Of a stretch of DNA of 64,000 nt, positions 42,988 through 51,222 are shown one piece after another; within the stretch, counting starts at the first letter, position 1, and every line of letters begins with the position of its first letter. The DNA lies in assembly GCA_033762735.1 (NCBI GenBank), contig JANRLJ010000217.1:1-64000 (forward strand), in the 5' to 3' direction. The DNA comes from JANRLJ01 sp033762735 (lineage in GTDB: Bacteria; Chloroflexota; Anaerolineae; Aggregatilineales; Phototrophicaceae). The position numbers were made by a program, and so were the translations under genes. The notes beneath the pieces were generated by a model that was given only the letters and a program-made list of their open reading frames with translations, was not told where the DNA came from and searched no databases.

Positions 42988-44076
42988 TTAGTCCTTCAGC
43001 TTGCCCCGGTAGCGGGCGTAAGTGGCATAGTCGATCACGGTACGGCGGTTAATGTAATCGCGTGTGCTGGGGGCGCGGTGGCGAACGTCGTGGATTTTGT
43101 CGGTTACAACCAGATCGAACGAATCCGAGCCTGCGCCGCTGCCATAGCTGACCATCAGAATGCGGTCGCCGGGCTGTGCGACATCCAGCGTCGCCGTCAG
43201 TCCGAGCATGCACGACCCGGAATAGACGTTGCCGATCTCGTTCGCCAGCAGGCCATGTTTGATCTGCTCCTCGCTAAAGCCGAGCATCTGCGCCGCCCGC
43301 GAGGGAAACTTGACGTTGGGCTGGTGGAACACGGCGTAAGTGTAGTCTTTGGCTGTCGTGCCCATCATGTCCATCAGCGTTTGTGCACTGGATAGTGTAT
43401 GGTTGAAATAGGCTGGTTCTCCGGTGAAGCGGTCGCCATGACTGGGATAGTGTTCGCCCGAACGTCGCCAGAAGTCGGGTGTATCGGTCACGAAGCTGTA
43501 GCTGCCCTGATACACCGCGCACGACTCCTCCGCCGGGCCGATGATGAAGGCCGCGCCACCTGACGCTGCGGTGTATTCCAGCGCGTCACCGGGGCGACCC
43601 TGTGCCGTATCCATGCCAATGCTTAGGGTGTAGGCACCCATCCCGCTGCCGACAATGCCTATCGAGGCCTGCACTGCTTCCGTCCCCGCTTTACAGGCAA
43701 ATTCCCAATCGGCGGCCTGGATACTGGCGGAGGTGCCAATGCTTTCCGCGACCATCGTGCTGGTCGGCTTCACGGCATAAGGATGGCTTTCGCTGCCCAC
43801 CCATACGGCGCGGATTCGTTTAGGGTCGATATTGGCGCGGGCAAGGGCGTTGCGCGCCGCTTCAATGGACATGGTGGTTACGTCTTCATCCACCCCCGCG
43901 ACTGCCTTTTCCTTGATTGGGCTGCCGCTGAGGTTGTTCGTCCAGATGCGGGCGACTTCCGCCCCCGGCAGACGATAGCGCGGCACATAGGCGCCATAGC
44001 CGACCAGCCCGACCCGACGATCTGAACGCATTAGATCATTCTGCGTTGGGTTGGGATGTGCTCCATTGAGTGTCAT
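42988..44076 (-). CDS. mvaS: Hydroxymethylglutaryl-CoA synthase, archaeal type
   Basis: Condenses acetyl-CoA with acetoacetyl-CoA to HMG-CoA. The 362 residues match the archaeal branch: VGLVGYGAYVPRYRL, AGVDEDVTTMSIEAARNAL (general-base Glu), the nucleophile Cys128 in EFACKAGTEAVQ, and FHQPNVKFPSRAA with the catalytic His. So this member of the complex looks active. The start at 44076 overlaps the HMG-CoA reductase stop by 4 bases and has AGGAGA 8 bases upstream. A longer frame to 44094 exists but has no such site. Confidence 0.92.
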   Translation of the reverse strand: MTLNGAHPNPTQNDLMRSDRRVGLVGYGAYVPRYRLPGAEVARIWTNNLSGSPIKEKAVAGVDEDVTTMSIEAARNALARANIDPKRIRAVWVGSESHPYAVKPTSTMVAESIGTSASIQAADWEFACKAGTEAVQASIGIVGSGMGAYTLSIGMDTAQGRPGDALEYTAASGGAAFIIGPAEESCAVYQGSYSFVTDTPDFWRRSGEHYPSHGDRFTGEPAYFNHTLSSAQTLMDMMGTTAKDYTYAVFHQPNVKFPSRAAQMLGFSEEQIKHGLLANEIGNVYSGSCMLGLTATLDVAQPGDRILMVSYGSGAGSDSFDLVVTDKIHDVRHRAPSTRDYINRRTVIDYATYARYRGKLKD

Positions 44077-45365
44077 TTGGTGTTCTCCTGCCATTCCTGG
44101 ACAAGTGCTTTCGCACGTTCCAGTCGGATGTTGTCTTCTGCAATCATGATCTGGGTAATATGGGGCACCGCTTCCGGTGGCGCACCCGCCGCCAGCGCAA
44201 GCTGACGGGCATGCATCCGCATATGGCCGCGCTGGATGCCTTCGGTGGCGAGGGCACGCATCGCCGCGAAGTTCTGCGCCAGGCCAACAGCCGCCATCAC
44301 CTCAGCCAGTTCCCGTGCGGTTTCGACACCGAGAATCTTCAGGGCAAGCTGCGCGGTTGGATGGACTCGCGTCGCACCACCGACGATACCCACTGCCAGC
44401 GGGAGTTCAATCGCACCGTGCAGGTTGCCGTCGTCATCCTTCCACCAGCGAGTAAGGCTGGTATAACGGCCATCTCGCGCCGCATAGGCATGGGCACCCG
44501 CTTCCACCGCCCGCCAGTCATTCCCCGTCGCCAGCACCACCGCGTCAATCCCGTTCATCACCCCTTTGTTGTGGGTGGTTGCTCGGTAGGGGTCGGCCTC
44601 CGCGAAGGCCGCTGCTTCCAGCACCGCCTGCACCACCTGCTCGCCTGTGAACTCCCCTCGTGCCAGTTCGTCTTTGGGGATCATTCCCTCAGCATACGCT
44701 TTGCGGCGGTCGGTGAGATTGCTCAGAATTCGTAAATGGACACGTCCACCGGTCAGTGTTTCGATCTGGGGCGCAAGCTGCTCGACAGCGGTGTTGATCG
44801 CGTTCGCGCCCATCGCGTCACGTGCATCGTACAGCAGATGCACAATCAGCATTGGCCCCACGGCGCTGGTGTCGATCAAACGCACTTCCAGATCACGCGC
44901 CCCTCCACCGCGTTTGACGATGCTGCTTTCCTGCGCGTTCACGAAGGCCAGCAGTGCTTGCTTGTGTTGAAGCAGCGTTTCGCTTGCAGCCTGTAAATCG
45001 GGGACATCCAAAACCTGGATCTGCCCGATCATGATCGGCTCGTCGCTGTGTGTGGAAAACCCACCACCAGAGCGGAACAACTTTGCCGCGAAGCTAACCG
45101 CCGCCACAACCGACGGTTCCTCAATCACCATCGGAATGAGATAGTCTTTACCATTAATCTGAAAGTTCGTCCCAAGCGCGAACGGAAGGTTGTACCTGCC
45201 CAGAACGTTCTCGATCATGCTGTCAGCAAGGTCGAGCGAAATACCACCATCCCGCAGAGCCTCAAGGTCAGTGTCATGACCGATCCATTCCGCGATCATC
45301 TGATGGCGCTCGGCTATCGTGCGTTTATAGAACTGGTTCAGTTGGGATGATTTTTCCGAAGTCAT
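44073..45365 (-). CDS. mvaA: Hydroxymethylglutaryl-CoA reductase, class II
   Basis: Reduces HMG-CoA to mevalonate, the committed step. The 430 residues fit the bacterial class II form: IEEPSVVAAVSFAAK (catalytic Glu), DARDAMGANAINT (nucleotide site), TTHNKGVMNGIDAVVLATGND (catalytic Lys and Asp), and a C-terminal RGHMRMHARQLA with the catalytic His. It has no membrane anchor. It is the first gene of the HMGR-HMGS-thiolase run. A bacterial-type reductase beside an archaeal-type synthase is a mixed-origin pathway. The gene is divergent from sucA across about 230 bases. Confidence 0.94.
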   Translation of the reverse strand: MTSEKSSQLNQFYKRTIAERHQMIAEWIGHDTDLEALRDGGISLDLADSMIENVLGRYNLPFALGTNFQINGKDYLIPMVIEEPSVVAAVSFAAKLFRSGGGFSTHSDEPIMIGQIQVLDVPDLQAASETLLQHKQALLAFVNAQESSIVKRGGGARDLEVRLIDTSAVGPMLIVHLLYDARDAMGANAINTAVEQLAPQIETLTGGRVHLRILSNLTDRRKAYAEGMIPKDELARGEFTGEQVVQAVLEAAAFAEADPYRATTHNKGVMNGIDAVVLATGNDWRAVEAGAHAYAARDGRYTSLTRWWKDDDGNLHGAIELPLAVGIVGGATRVHPTAQLALKILGVETARELAEVMAAVGLAQNFAAMRALATEGIQRGHMRMHARQLALAAGAPPEAVPHITQIMIAEDNIRLERAKALVQEWQENTK

Positions 45366-45521
45366 GCTGCCAACTGTAATCCACGACGGCTTCCAAAAGC
45401 TATCAGTTCGTGAAAAATTTTACAGGTCTCATCGCACACTAACATCAATTTCTCTCATAACCCCACGTACTGGTGATACATGAAGATCGGCTAAATTCAA
45501 CTACTGTGGGTGCGGGGCGTC

Positions 45522-45530
45522 TGTTATAAT
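45522..45530 (+). promoter_or_regulatory. sucA: Extended -10 promoter for sucAB
   Basis: TGTTATAAT with perfect -10 at 45525-45530 and no clear -35, 67 bases before the sucA ATG. It shares the 11-base context TCTGTTATAAT with the lepA promoter. Confidence 0.55.
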
Positions 45531-45596
45531 TTTCCCTTGACAAACCAATCCACCAGCCATTCCCGCCAGAGGAAGACAAGCTTTCGAGAAAGCATC

Positions 45597-48383
45597 ATGA
45601 CATTTGAACTGGAGTTTCATGGCCCCAACGCGGGCTACATCCTTGAGCTATACGAGCGTTACCGTCAGTCCCCGGATGCGGTGGATGCCTCGACCCGCGC
45701 CTTCTTTTCCAACTGGACACCGCCCAACGGCAGGCATGAAGTCGAAGCACTCCAGCAGATCGACATGCAGAAGGTCGTGGCGGTCGTCAATTATGCCCAG
45801 GCCATCCGGCAGTTCGGGCATCTGGAAGCGCAGCTAGACCCGCTTGGCAGCACCTCTCCGGGCGACCCTGAACTCGCGCCGGAAGCACACGGGCTGACGG
45901 AAGCAGAACTGGCCCAACTGCCCGCGTTTCTGGTCGGGGGGCCAATTGCGGAAAAGGCCAGCAATGCCCTGGAAGCCACGACGATGCTCAAGGAAGTCTA
46001 TTCCTCGACCATCGGCTACGACTATGATCACATCCGCAACCCAGAAGAACGCTACTGGCTGCGCGAAGCTGCGGAGTCCCGCCGTTTCCGTCCAGTGGAA
46101 GACCGGCAACTGCTGGTCGCGCTGCTGGAACGGCTGACCGAGGTCGAAGTCTTCGAACTGTTTCTGCAGAAGGCCTTCCCGACCAAGTACCGCTTTTCGA
46201 TTGAAGGGCTGGACATGATGGTGCCGCTGATCGATGAAGTCATCGCTGGCGGCGCAGAAACCGGCGTTCACACGATAGCGATTGGGATGGCTCATCGTGG
46301 GCGGTTGAACGTGCTGGCGCACATCATGAACAGGCCCTATGAGCAGATCCTTTCTGAGTTCAAAGACCCGGCACAGGCGCTCGAATTGCAGGACGCAATT
46401 GGCTGGACGACGGGCGATGTGAAGTATCATGCCGGGGTACGTGCCAAAGCGGGCAAAAGCACTCGTGACGATGCGCCAGTGCTGACCATGCCGCCGAACC
46501 CCAGCCATCTTGAGGTGATTAACCCGGTCGCTGTCGGGATGGCGCGGGCGGCAGGCAGCAGCGTCGATCAGCGCGGAGAGCCGACCTTCAATCCCGCCCT
46601 CACGATGCAAATCCTGATTCACGGCGATGCGGCTTTCCCCGGTCAGGGTATTGTGGCGGAAACCTTTAATCTGGCGCGCTTACCGGGGTACTGGACGGGC
46701 GGCACGATTCACATCATCTCCAACAACCAGATCGGCTTCACCACCCTGCCAGATGAATCGCGCAGCACGCTTTATTCCAGCGATATGGCGAAGGGCTATA
46801 AAGTACCGGTCGTCCATGTGAATGCCGATGACCCCATCGCCTGCCTCGAAGTGGCACGGCTGGCGTTCGCCTATCAGGAGAAGTTCGAGAAGGATTTCCT
46901 GATTGACCTGATCGGCTACCGTCGCTATGGTCATAACGAACTGGACGAGCCAAACTTTACACAACCGCTGCTTTATCAGAAAGTGCGCTCACACCCCACT
47001 GTGCGCAAGTTGTGGGCGGATGCCCTCACTGCGCGTGGCATGATTGATGCCCCCGAAGCAGACGCGCTGGTCACACGCTGCAACGAGCGTCTACAGCACA
47101 TTCTGGAAGCGCTGCCCTCGGTCGATCAGTTGGTAGAGCCGCTGCCTGCCCCGCCGCCTCCCGGCGCTGCGAAGACCGTAAAGACCGCCGTCAGCGAGGA
47201 ACGGCTGCTGACGATCAACGAAGCGTTGGCCGCGCTGCCGTCGGACTTCAATTTCTACTCCAAGCGTCTGGAAGGCACCATCCGCACCCGCCGCGAAGCA
47301 CTCAACAAGCCAGACGAAGCCACGATTGACTGGGCGACAGCGGAAGAACTGGCCTTCGCTACGATTCTGGAGGAAGGCATTTCCATACGCCTGACCGGGC
47401 AGGACAGCGAACGCGGCACGTTCAGCCATCGTCATGCGGTGCTGCACGACGCGAACACGGGAGAGAATTACGTTCCCCTGCAAGCGCTGCCGATGGCAAA
47501 AGCGGCCTTCGACATCCGCAACAGCCCGCTTTCTGAAAGCGCCGCGCTGGGCTTCGAATATGGCTATAACGTCCAGGCACCGGAACGACTGGTGCTCTGG
47601 GAAGCGCAGTACGGAGACTTCAACAACAACGCGCAGGTTATTATTGACGAGTTCATCGTCTCCGCGCGCGAAAAATGGGGTCAGACCCCATCGCTGGTGC
47701 TGCTGCTGCCGCATGGTCACGAAGGCGCAGGCCCCGATCATACCAGTGCCCGGCTCGAACGCTTTTTGCAGATGAGCGCCAAGAAGAACCTGCGCGTGGT
47801 GTATCCCACAACGGCTGCCCAGTATTTTCATCTGCTGCGGCGGCAGGCGCTCCTGCTGAATGTTGACCCGCTGCCGCTGGTAGTGATGACGCCAAAGAGT
47901 CTGCTCCGCAACCCGGCGGTTTTCTCTCAGGTAAGTCATCTGACCGAAGGACGCTGGTATCCAGTGATTGATGATCTGGACGTGGAGCGGGAAGCGGTGC
48001 GCCGACTGGTGATGGTCAGCGGCAAGTTCTACTATGACCTCATCAGCAGCGACCATCGCAAAGCCAATCCTCAGGTCGCGATTGTGCGGCTGGAACAGCT
48101 TTACCCCTTCCCTGCGGATGATGTTCGCAGCCTTCTGGAACTGTACCCGAACCTGGAAGAAATCGTCTGGGCACAGGAAGAACCGAAGAACATGGGCGCG
48201 TGGGATTTCGTCAGCCGACGCATCGAACGTATCGCGGGGGGACGGTGGCCGCTGAACTATGTGGGACGCCGCCGCAGTTCCAGCCCGGCGGAAGGGTCGC
48301 CCACCGCGCATAAGATTAATCAGTCGATGATTGTCGAATACGCCTTTACCTGGGCTTTTCAGAAACAGCCAGTGAGCGAATAA
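45597..48383 (+). CDS. sucA: 2-oxoglutarate dehydrogenase E1 component
   Basis: A 928-residue thiamine-diphosphate enzyme that decarboxylates 2-oxoglutarate in the TCA cycle. Features are an N-terminal E2-binding helix (GPNAGYILELYERYRQSPD), a short variable linker, GMAHRGRLNVLAHI, the TPP-binding GDAAFPGQGIVAETFNL, NNQIGFTT, and the transketolase-like C-terminal half (GTFSHRHAVLHD, EAQYGDFNNNAQV, LLLPHGHEGAGPDHTSARLE). I start at ATG 45597, where the family N-terminus begins. Upstream in-frame sequence spans the promoter. sucB follows 16 bases later. E3 is not in the window. Confidence 0.95.
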   Translation: MTFELEFHGPNAGYILELYERYRQSPDAVDASTRAFFSNWTPPNGRHEVEALQQIDMQKVVAVVNYAQAIRQFGHLEAQLDPLGSTSPGDPELAPEAHGLTEAELAQLPAFLVGGPIAEKASNALEATTMLKEVYSSTIGYDYDHIRNPEERYWLREAAESRRFRPVEDRQLLVALLERLTEVEVFELFLQKAFPTKYRFSIEGLDMMVPLIDEVIAGGAETGVHTIAIGMAHRGRLNVLAHIMNRPYEQILSEFKDPAQALELQDAIGWTTGDVKYHAGVRAKAGKSTRDDAPVLTMPPNPSHLEVINPVAVGMARAAGSSVDQRGEPTFNPALTMQILIHGDAAFPGQGIVAETFNLARLPGYWTGGTIHIISNNQIGFTTLPDESRSTLYSSDMAKGYKVPVVHVNADDPIACLEVARLAFAYQEKFEKDFLIDLIGYRRYGHNELDEPNFTQPLLYQKVRSHPTVRKLWADALTARGMIDAPEADALVTRCNERLQHILEALPSVDQLVEPLPAPPPPGAAKTVKTAVSEERLLTINEALAALPSDFNFYSKRLEGTIRTRREALNKPDEATIDWATAEELAFATILEEGISIRLTGQDSERGTFSHRHAVLHDANTGENYVPLQALPMAKAAFDIRNSPLSESAALGFEYGYNVQAPERLVLWEAQYGDFNNNAQVIIDEFIVSAREKWGQTPSLVLLLPHGHEGAGPDHTSARLERFLQMSAKKNLRVVYPTTAAQYFHLLRRQALLLNVDPLPLVVMTPKSLLRNPAVFSQVSHLTEGRWYPVIDDLDVEREAVRRLVMVSGKFYYDLISSDHRKANPQVAIVRLEQLYPFPADDVRSLLELYPNLEEIVWAQEEPKNMGAWDFVSRRIERIAGGRWPLNYVGRRRSSSPAEGSPTAHKINQSMIVEYAFTWAFQKQPVSE

Positions 48384-48399
48384 CGCACGGGAGCCGAGC

Positions 48400-49650
48400 A
48401 TGAGTGTCAATATTGTAGTGCCAGATCTGAGCGAGTCGGTGGTGGAAGCGACCATCGCCGATTGGCTGAAAAAAGTGGGCGACCCCGTACAGGCGGGCGA
48501 AGCCGTTGTGGTGCTGGAAACCGATAAGGTTTCACTCGAAGTCACCGCGACGCAGGCCGGGGTTCTGAGCAGCATTGCGTATGAGGTCGGCGCAGACGTA
48601 AAACCGGGCGATGTGCTGGGTGTTATTGCCGAATCAGGCGAAGCCGTCGCCCCACAGCCCGTTCCTGCCCCTGCCCAGGCAGCAGCGCCTGCGGCACCTG
48701 TAGCGAATGCTGCCTCCGCACCGACCGCGACCCCGGTTGCGCGTCGTGTGGCCGCCGAGCATGGCGTTGATCTGACCCAGGTTCCCGCCAGCAGCGGACG
48801 AGTGACGAAAGACGACGTTCGCAGCTTTATCAATACGCAGGCCGCGCCTGCCCCCGCCGCACCGCCGCCCGCTGCGCCAACGCCACGTCCGGCAGCGCCC
48901 GCCCCAGCACCGACGCCTGTTCCTGCTGCGGCAGCCAGCAGCAATGGCTACCGCCGCGAAGAACGGGTGCGGATGACACGCCGCCGCCAGACCATCGCGC
49001 AGCGTTTGGTGGAAGCGCAGCAGACCGCCGCCATGCTCACGACCTTTAACGAGGTGGATATGAGTGCGGTGCAGGCTGTACGCCAGCGCCGCAAGGACGC
49101 CTTCAAGGAAAAGTACGGCATCGGCCTGGGGTTGAGTTCGTTCTTTGTGAAAGCCGTCATCGGTGCGCTGAAAGCCTTCCCACAGTTGAACGCCGAAATT
49201 CAGGGAAACGAAATCGTCCTCAAGCACTATTACGACATCGGCATGGCTATCGGCGCGAAGGAAGGGCTGGTCGTCCCGGTTCTGCGCGACGCTGATCGCA
49301 TGTCGTTCGCAGAGATTGAAAAGGCCATCCGTGAGTATGCCAAGCAGTCGGAAGAAGGGACGCTTTCCATTGAAGCGCTGCGCGGCGGCACATTTACGAT
49401 TACCAACGGCGGCGTCTTTGGTTCGCTGCTCAGCACCCCCATTCTCAACCCACCGCAGGTCGGCATCCTCGGTCTGCACGGAATCAAGGATCGTCCGGTG
49501 GTGGTCAACGGCGAAATTGTGGTGCGCCCGATGATGTACACCGCGCTCACTTACGATCATCGCATTGTGGACGGACGGGAAGCTGTGCAGTTTCTCGTCA
49601 AGATCAAGGAACTGATCGAAGACCCGGAAACGATGCTGCTGGAAGGATAA
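48400..49650 (+). CDS. sucB: Dihydrolipoamide succinyltransferase (E2 of 2-oxoglutarate dehydrogenase)
   Basis: A 416-residue E2. The lipoyl domain is at 1-77, with the lipoyl Lys in LETDKVSLEV. An Ala/Pro linker follows, then the E3-binding domain (about 107-145, VARRVAAEHGVDLTQVPASS), a second Ala/Pro linker, and the catalytic acyltransferase core. The core ends in LTYDHRIVDGREAVQFL with catalytic His and Asp. It transfers succinyl from lipoamide to CoA. The overlap of function with sucA and a shared terminator point to a sucAB operon. The Ala/Pro linkers read as long GC-rich stretches on both strands. Confidence 0.95.
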   Translation: MSVNIVVPDLSESVVEATIADWLKKVGDPVQAGEAVVVLETDKVSLEVTATQAGVLSSIAYEVGADVKPGDVLGVIAESGEAVAPQPVPAPAQAAAPAAPVANAASAPTATPVARRVAAEHGVDLTQVPASSGRVTKDDVRSFINTQAAPAPAAPPPAAPTPRPAAPAPAPTPVPAAAASSNGYRREERVRMTRRRQTIAQRLVEAQQTAAMLTTFNEVDMSAVQAVRQRRKDAFKEKYGIGLGLSSFFVKAVIGALKAFPQLNAEIQGNEIVLKHYYDIGMAIGAKEGLVVPVLRDADRMSFAEIEKAIREYAKQSEEGTLSIEALRGGTFTITNGGVFGSLLSTPILNPPQVGILGLHGIKDRPVVVNGEIVVRPMMYTALTYDHRIVDGREAVQFLVKIKELIEDPETMLLEG

Positions 49651-49653
49651 ATC

Positions 49654-49680
49654 AAAAGGGGCTGTTTTTAGCCCCTTTTT
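49654..49680. terminator. Bidirectional terminator between sucB and livF
   Basis: AAAAGGGGCT (49654-49663) and AGCCCCTTTT (49670-49679), perfect 10-base stem, 6-base loop of T residues, T-tract on both strands. Confidence 0.88.
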
Positions 49681-49684
49681 GATG

Positions 49685-50401
49685 TCAACTGCTGCCGAGG
49701 TAGGATTCGACCACTGCCGGGTCATTCTGGAGTTCTGCCGCAGGGCCGCTGTGGGTAATGTAGCCCGATTGCAGCACATAGCCGCGATGCGCAATTGCCA
49801 GCGCCATCGACGCATTCTGCTCAACCAGCAGAATTGTCGTATGATTTTCGCGGTTCAGGTAGGTAATCACGCCGAAAATCTGCTGAACAAGGAGCGGCGC
49901 CAGACCCATCGACGGTTCATCCAGCAGCAGGACGCGCGGACGAGCCATCAGCGCACGGCCAATTGCCAGCATTTGCTGCTCCCCGCCAGAAAGCGTACCC
50001 CCAAGCTGACTTGTGCGTTCGCGCAGGCGTGGGAAACGGTCGAAGACGTATTCGAGATCGCGGCTGATATTGTCCTTGTCCTCACGGCTGAACGCACCCA
50101 TTTCAAGATTTTCGCGCACGGTGAGGCGGGTAAAAATCTTGCGCCCTTCCGGTGATTGAATCAACCGAAGTTGGACGATTTCATGAGCGGGTACGCGCGT
50201 GATGTCACGACCATCCAGCACGATGCTGCCCTGCGAGGCGGGCACAATCCCACTGATAGAGTTCAGTGTGGTGGTTTTGCCAGCGCCGTTGCCCCCAATC
50301 AGTGTGACAATTTCGCCTTCTTCGACGGTGAGCGAAATGCCTTTCAGCGCGTGGATTTTGCCGTAATACGTATGAATATCCTGAATTCTCAGCAGTGTCA
50401 T
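49685..50401 (-). CDS. livF: Branched-chain amino acid ABC transporter ATPase LivF
   Basis: A 238-residue ATPase. Motifs: Walker A GGNGAGKTT, Q-loop region RLIQSPEGRKIFTRLTV, signature LSGGEQQMLAIGRALM, Walker B VLLLDEPSMGLAPLLV and the H-loop region LVEQNA. The EGRKIF/LTVRENLEMGA pattern is LivF-specific. It ends the livKHMGF unit and overlaps livG by 4 bases. It powers uptake of leucine/isoleucine/valine or related hydrophobic amino acids or amides. Confidence 0.94.
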   Translation of the reverse strand: MTLLRIQDIHTYYGKIHALKGISLTVEEGEIVTLIGGNGAGKTTTLNSISGIVPASQGSIVLDGRDITRVPAHEIVQLRLIQSPEGRKIFTRLTVRENLEMGAFSREDKDNISRDLEYVFDRFPRLRERTSQLGGTLSGGEQQMLAIGRALMARPRVLLLDEPSMGLAPLLVQQIFGVITYLNRENHTTILLVEQNASMALAIAHRGYVLQSGYITHSGPAAELQNDPAVVESYLGSS

Positions 50402-51222
50402 GCTTCTACCTTGATGGTGCCCGCTGTCACCGCTACCGAGTCGTCTTCTGTTGGCCCCGCGCCAAGATAGGCCTCGATTACACGCGGGTTGCGCTGCACT
50501 TCGGCTGGTGTGCCTTCCGCGATCTTCTTGCCGTAGTCCATCACATGCACCCGGTCAGAAATAGTCATGACCAGTTTCACATCATGCTCGATCAGGAAGA
50601 TTGTCAGGTCGCGTTCATCACGCAGGCGGCGGATGAAGTGCATCATTTCCTCGGTTTCCATTGGGTTCATGCCCGCCGTCGGTTCATCCAGCAAAAGCAG
50701 ACGTGGACTGAGCGCCAGAGCGCGGGCGATTTCCAGACGCCGCTGAAAGCCATAAGGGAGATTCTCAGCCAGGAGATCGCCCATCCCGTCCAGCCCAACG
50801 AAATGCAGCAGGGTAATGGCTTCATCCAGGGCACGGTGTTCCTCGCGGCGCACGTAACGCAGGCCTAGAATGGGCGCAAATAAGCCCGATTTCAACCGGA
50901 TGTGCATCCCCACCAGGATATTTTCCAACACGGTCAGGTTGTAAAACAGGCGAATATTCTGGTAGGTTCTGGCAATGCCCCGCCGCGCGATCTGGTCAGG
51001 GCGCAGACCGTGAATGGAGCGGCCTTCAAACAGAATGTCGCCTTCTTCGGGCGTATAGAATCCGGTCACACAGTTGAAGAACGTGGTCTTGCCTGCACCG
51101 TTGGGGCCGATGAGGCTGACAATGGCTGAACGCGGGATTTTCAGATCAACACTGGAAACAGCGGTTAACCCCCCAAAGCGTTTGGTAATGCTCTGCACAT
51201 CAAGCAGGATATCGTTGTTCAT
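50398..51222 (-). CDS. livG: Branched-chain amino acid ABC transporter ATPase LivG
   Basis: A 274-residue ATPase: ITKRFGGLTAVSSVDL, Walker A GPNGAGKTT, the LivG motif IARTYQNIRLFYNLTVLENI, a signature region NLPYGFQRRLEIARALA (the LSGG is replaced by PYGF, as is common in LivG), Walker B LLLLDEPTAGMNP and IEHDVKLVMTISDRVHVMDYG. It overlaps livM and livF by 4 bases each, so the three are translationally coupled. Pairs with LivF in the transporter. Confidence 0.94.
   Translation of the reverse strand: MNNDILLDVQSITKRFGGLTAVSSVDLKIPRSAIVSLIGPNGAGKTTFFNCVTGFYTPEEGDILFEGRSIHGLRPDQIARRGIARTYQNIRLFYNLTVLENILVGMHIRLKSGLFAPILGLRYVRREEHRALDEAITLLHFVGLDGMGDLLAENLPYGFQRRLEIARALALSPRLLLLDEPTAGMNPMETEEMMHFIRRLRDERDLTIFLIEHDVKLVMTISDRVHVMDYGKKIAEGTPAEVQRNPRVIEAYLGAGPTEDDSVAVTAGTIKVEA

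Noticed and set aside
47091..48944. A 617-codon minus-strand frame opposite sucA/sucB
   Set aside because: It mirrors the strongly coding sucA and sucB frames; its Ala/Gly-rich composition comes from the E2 linker on the other strand.
48840..48950. Low-complexity Ala/Pro repeats in sucB as a possible repeat array
   Set aside because: They are the flexible linkers normal for E2 subunits.
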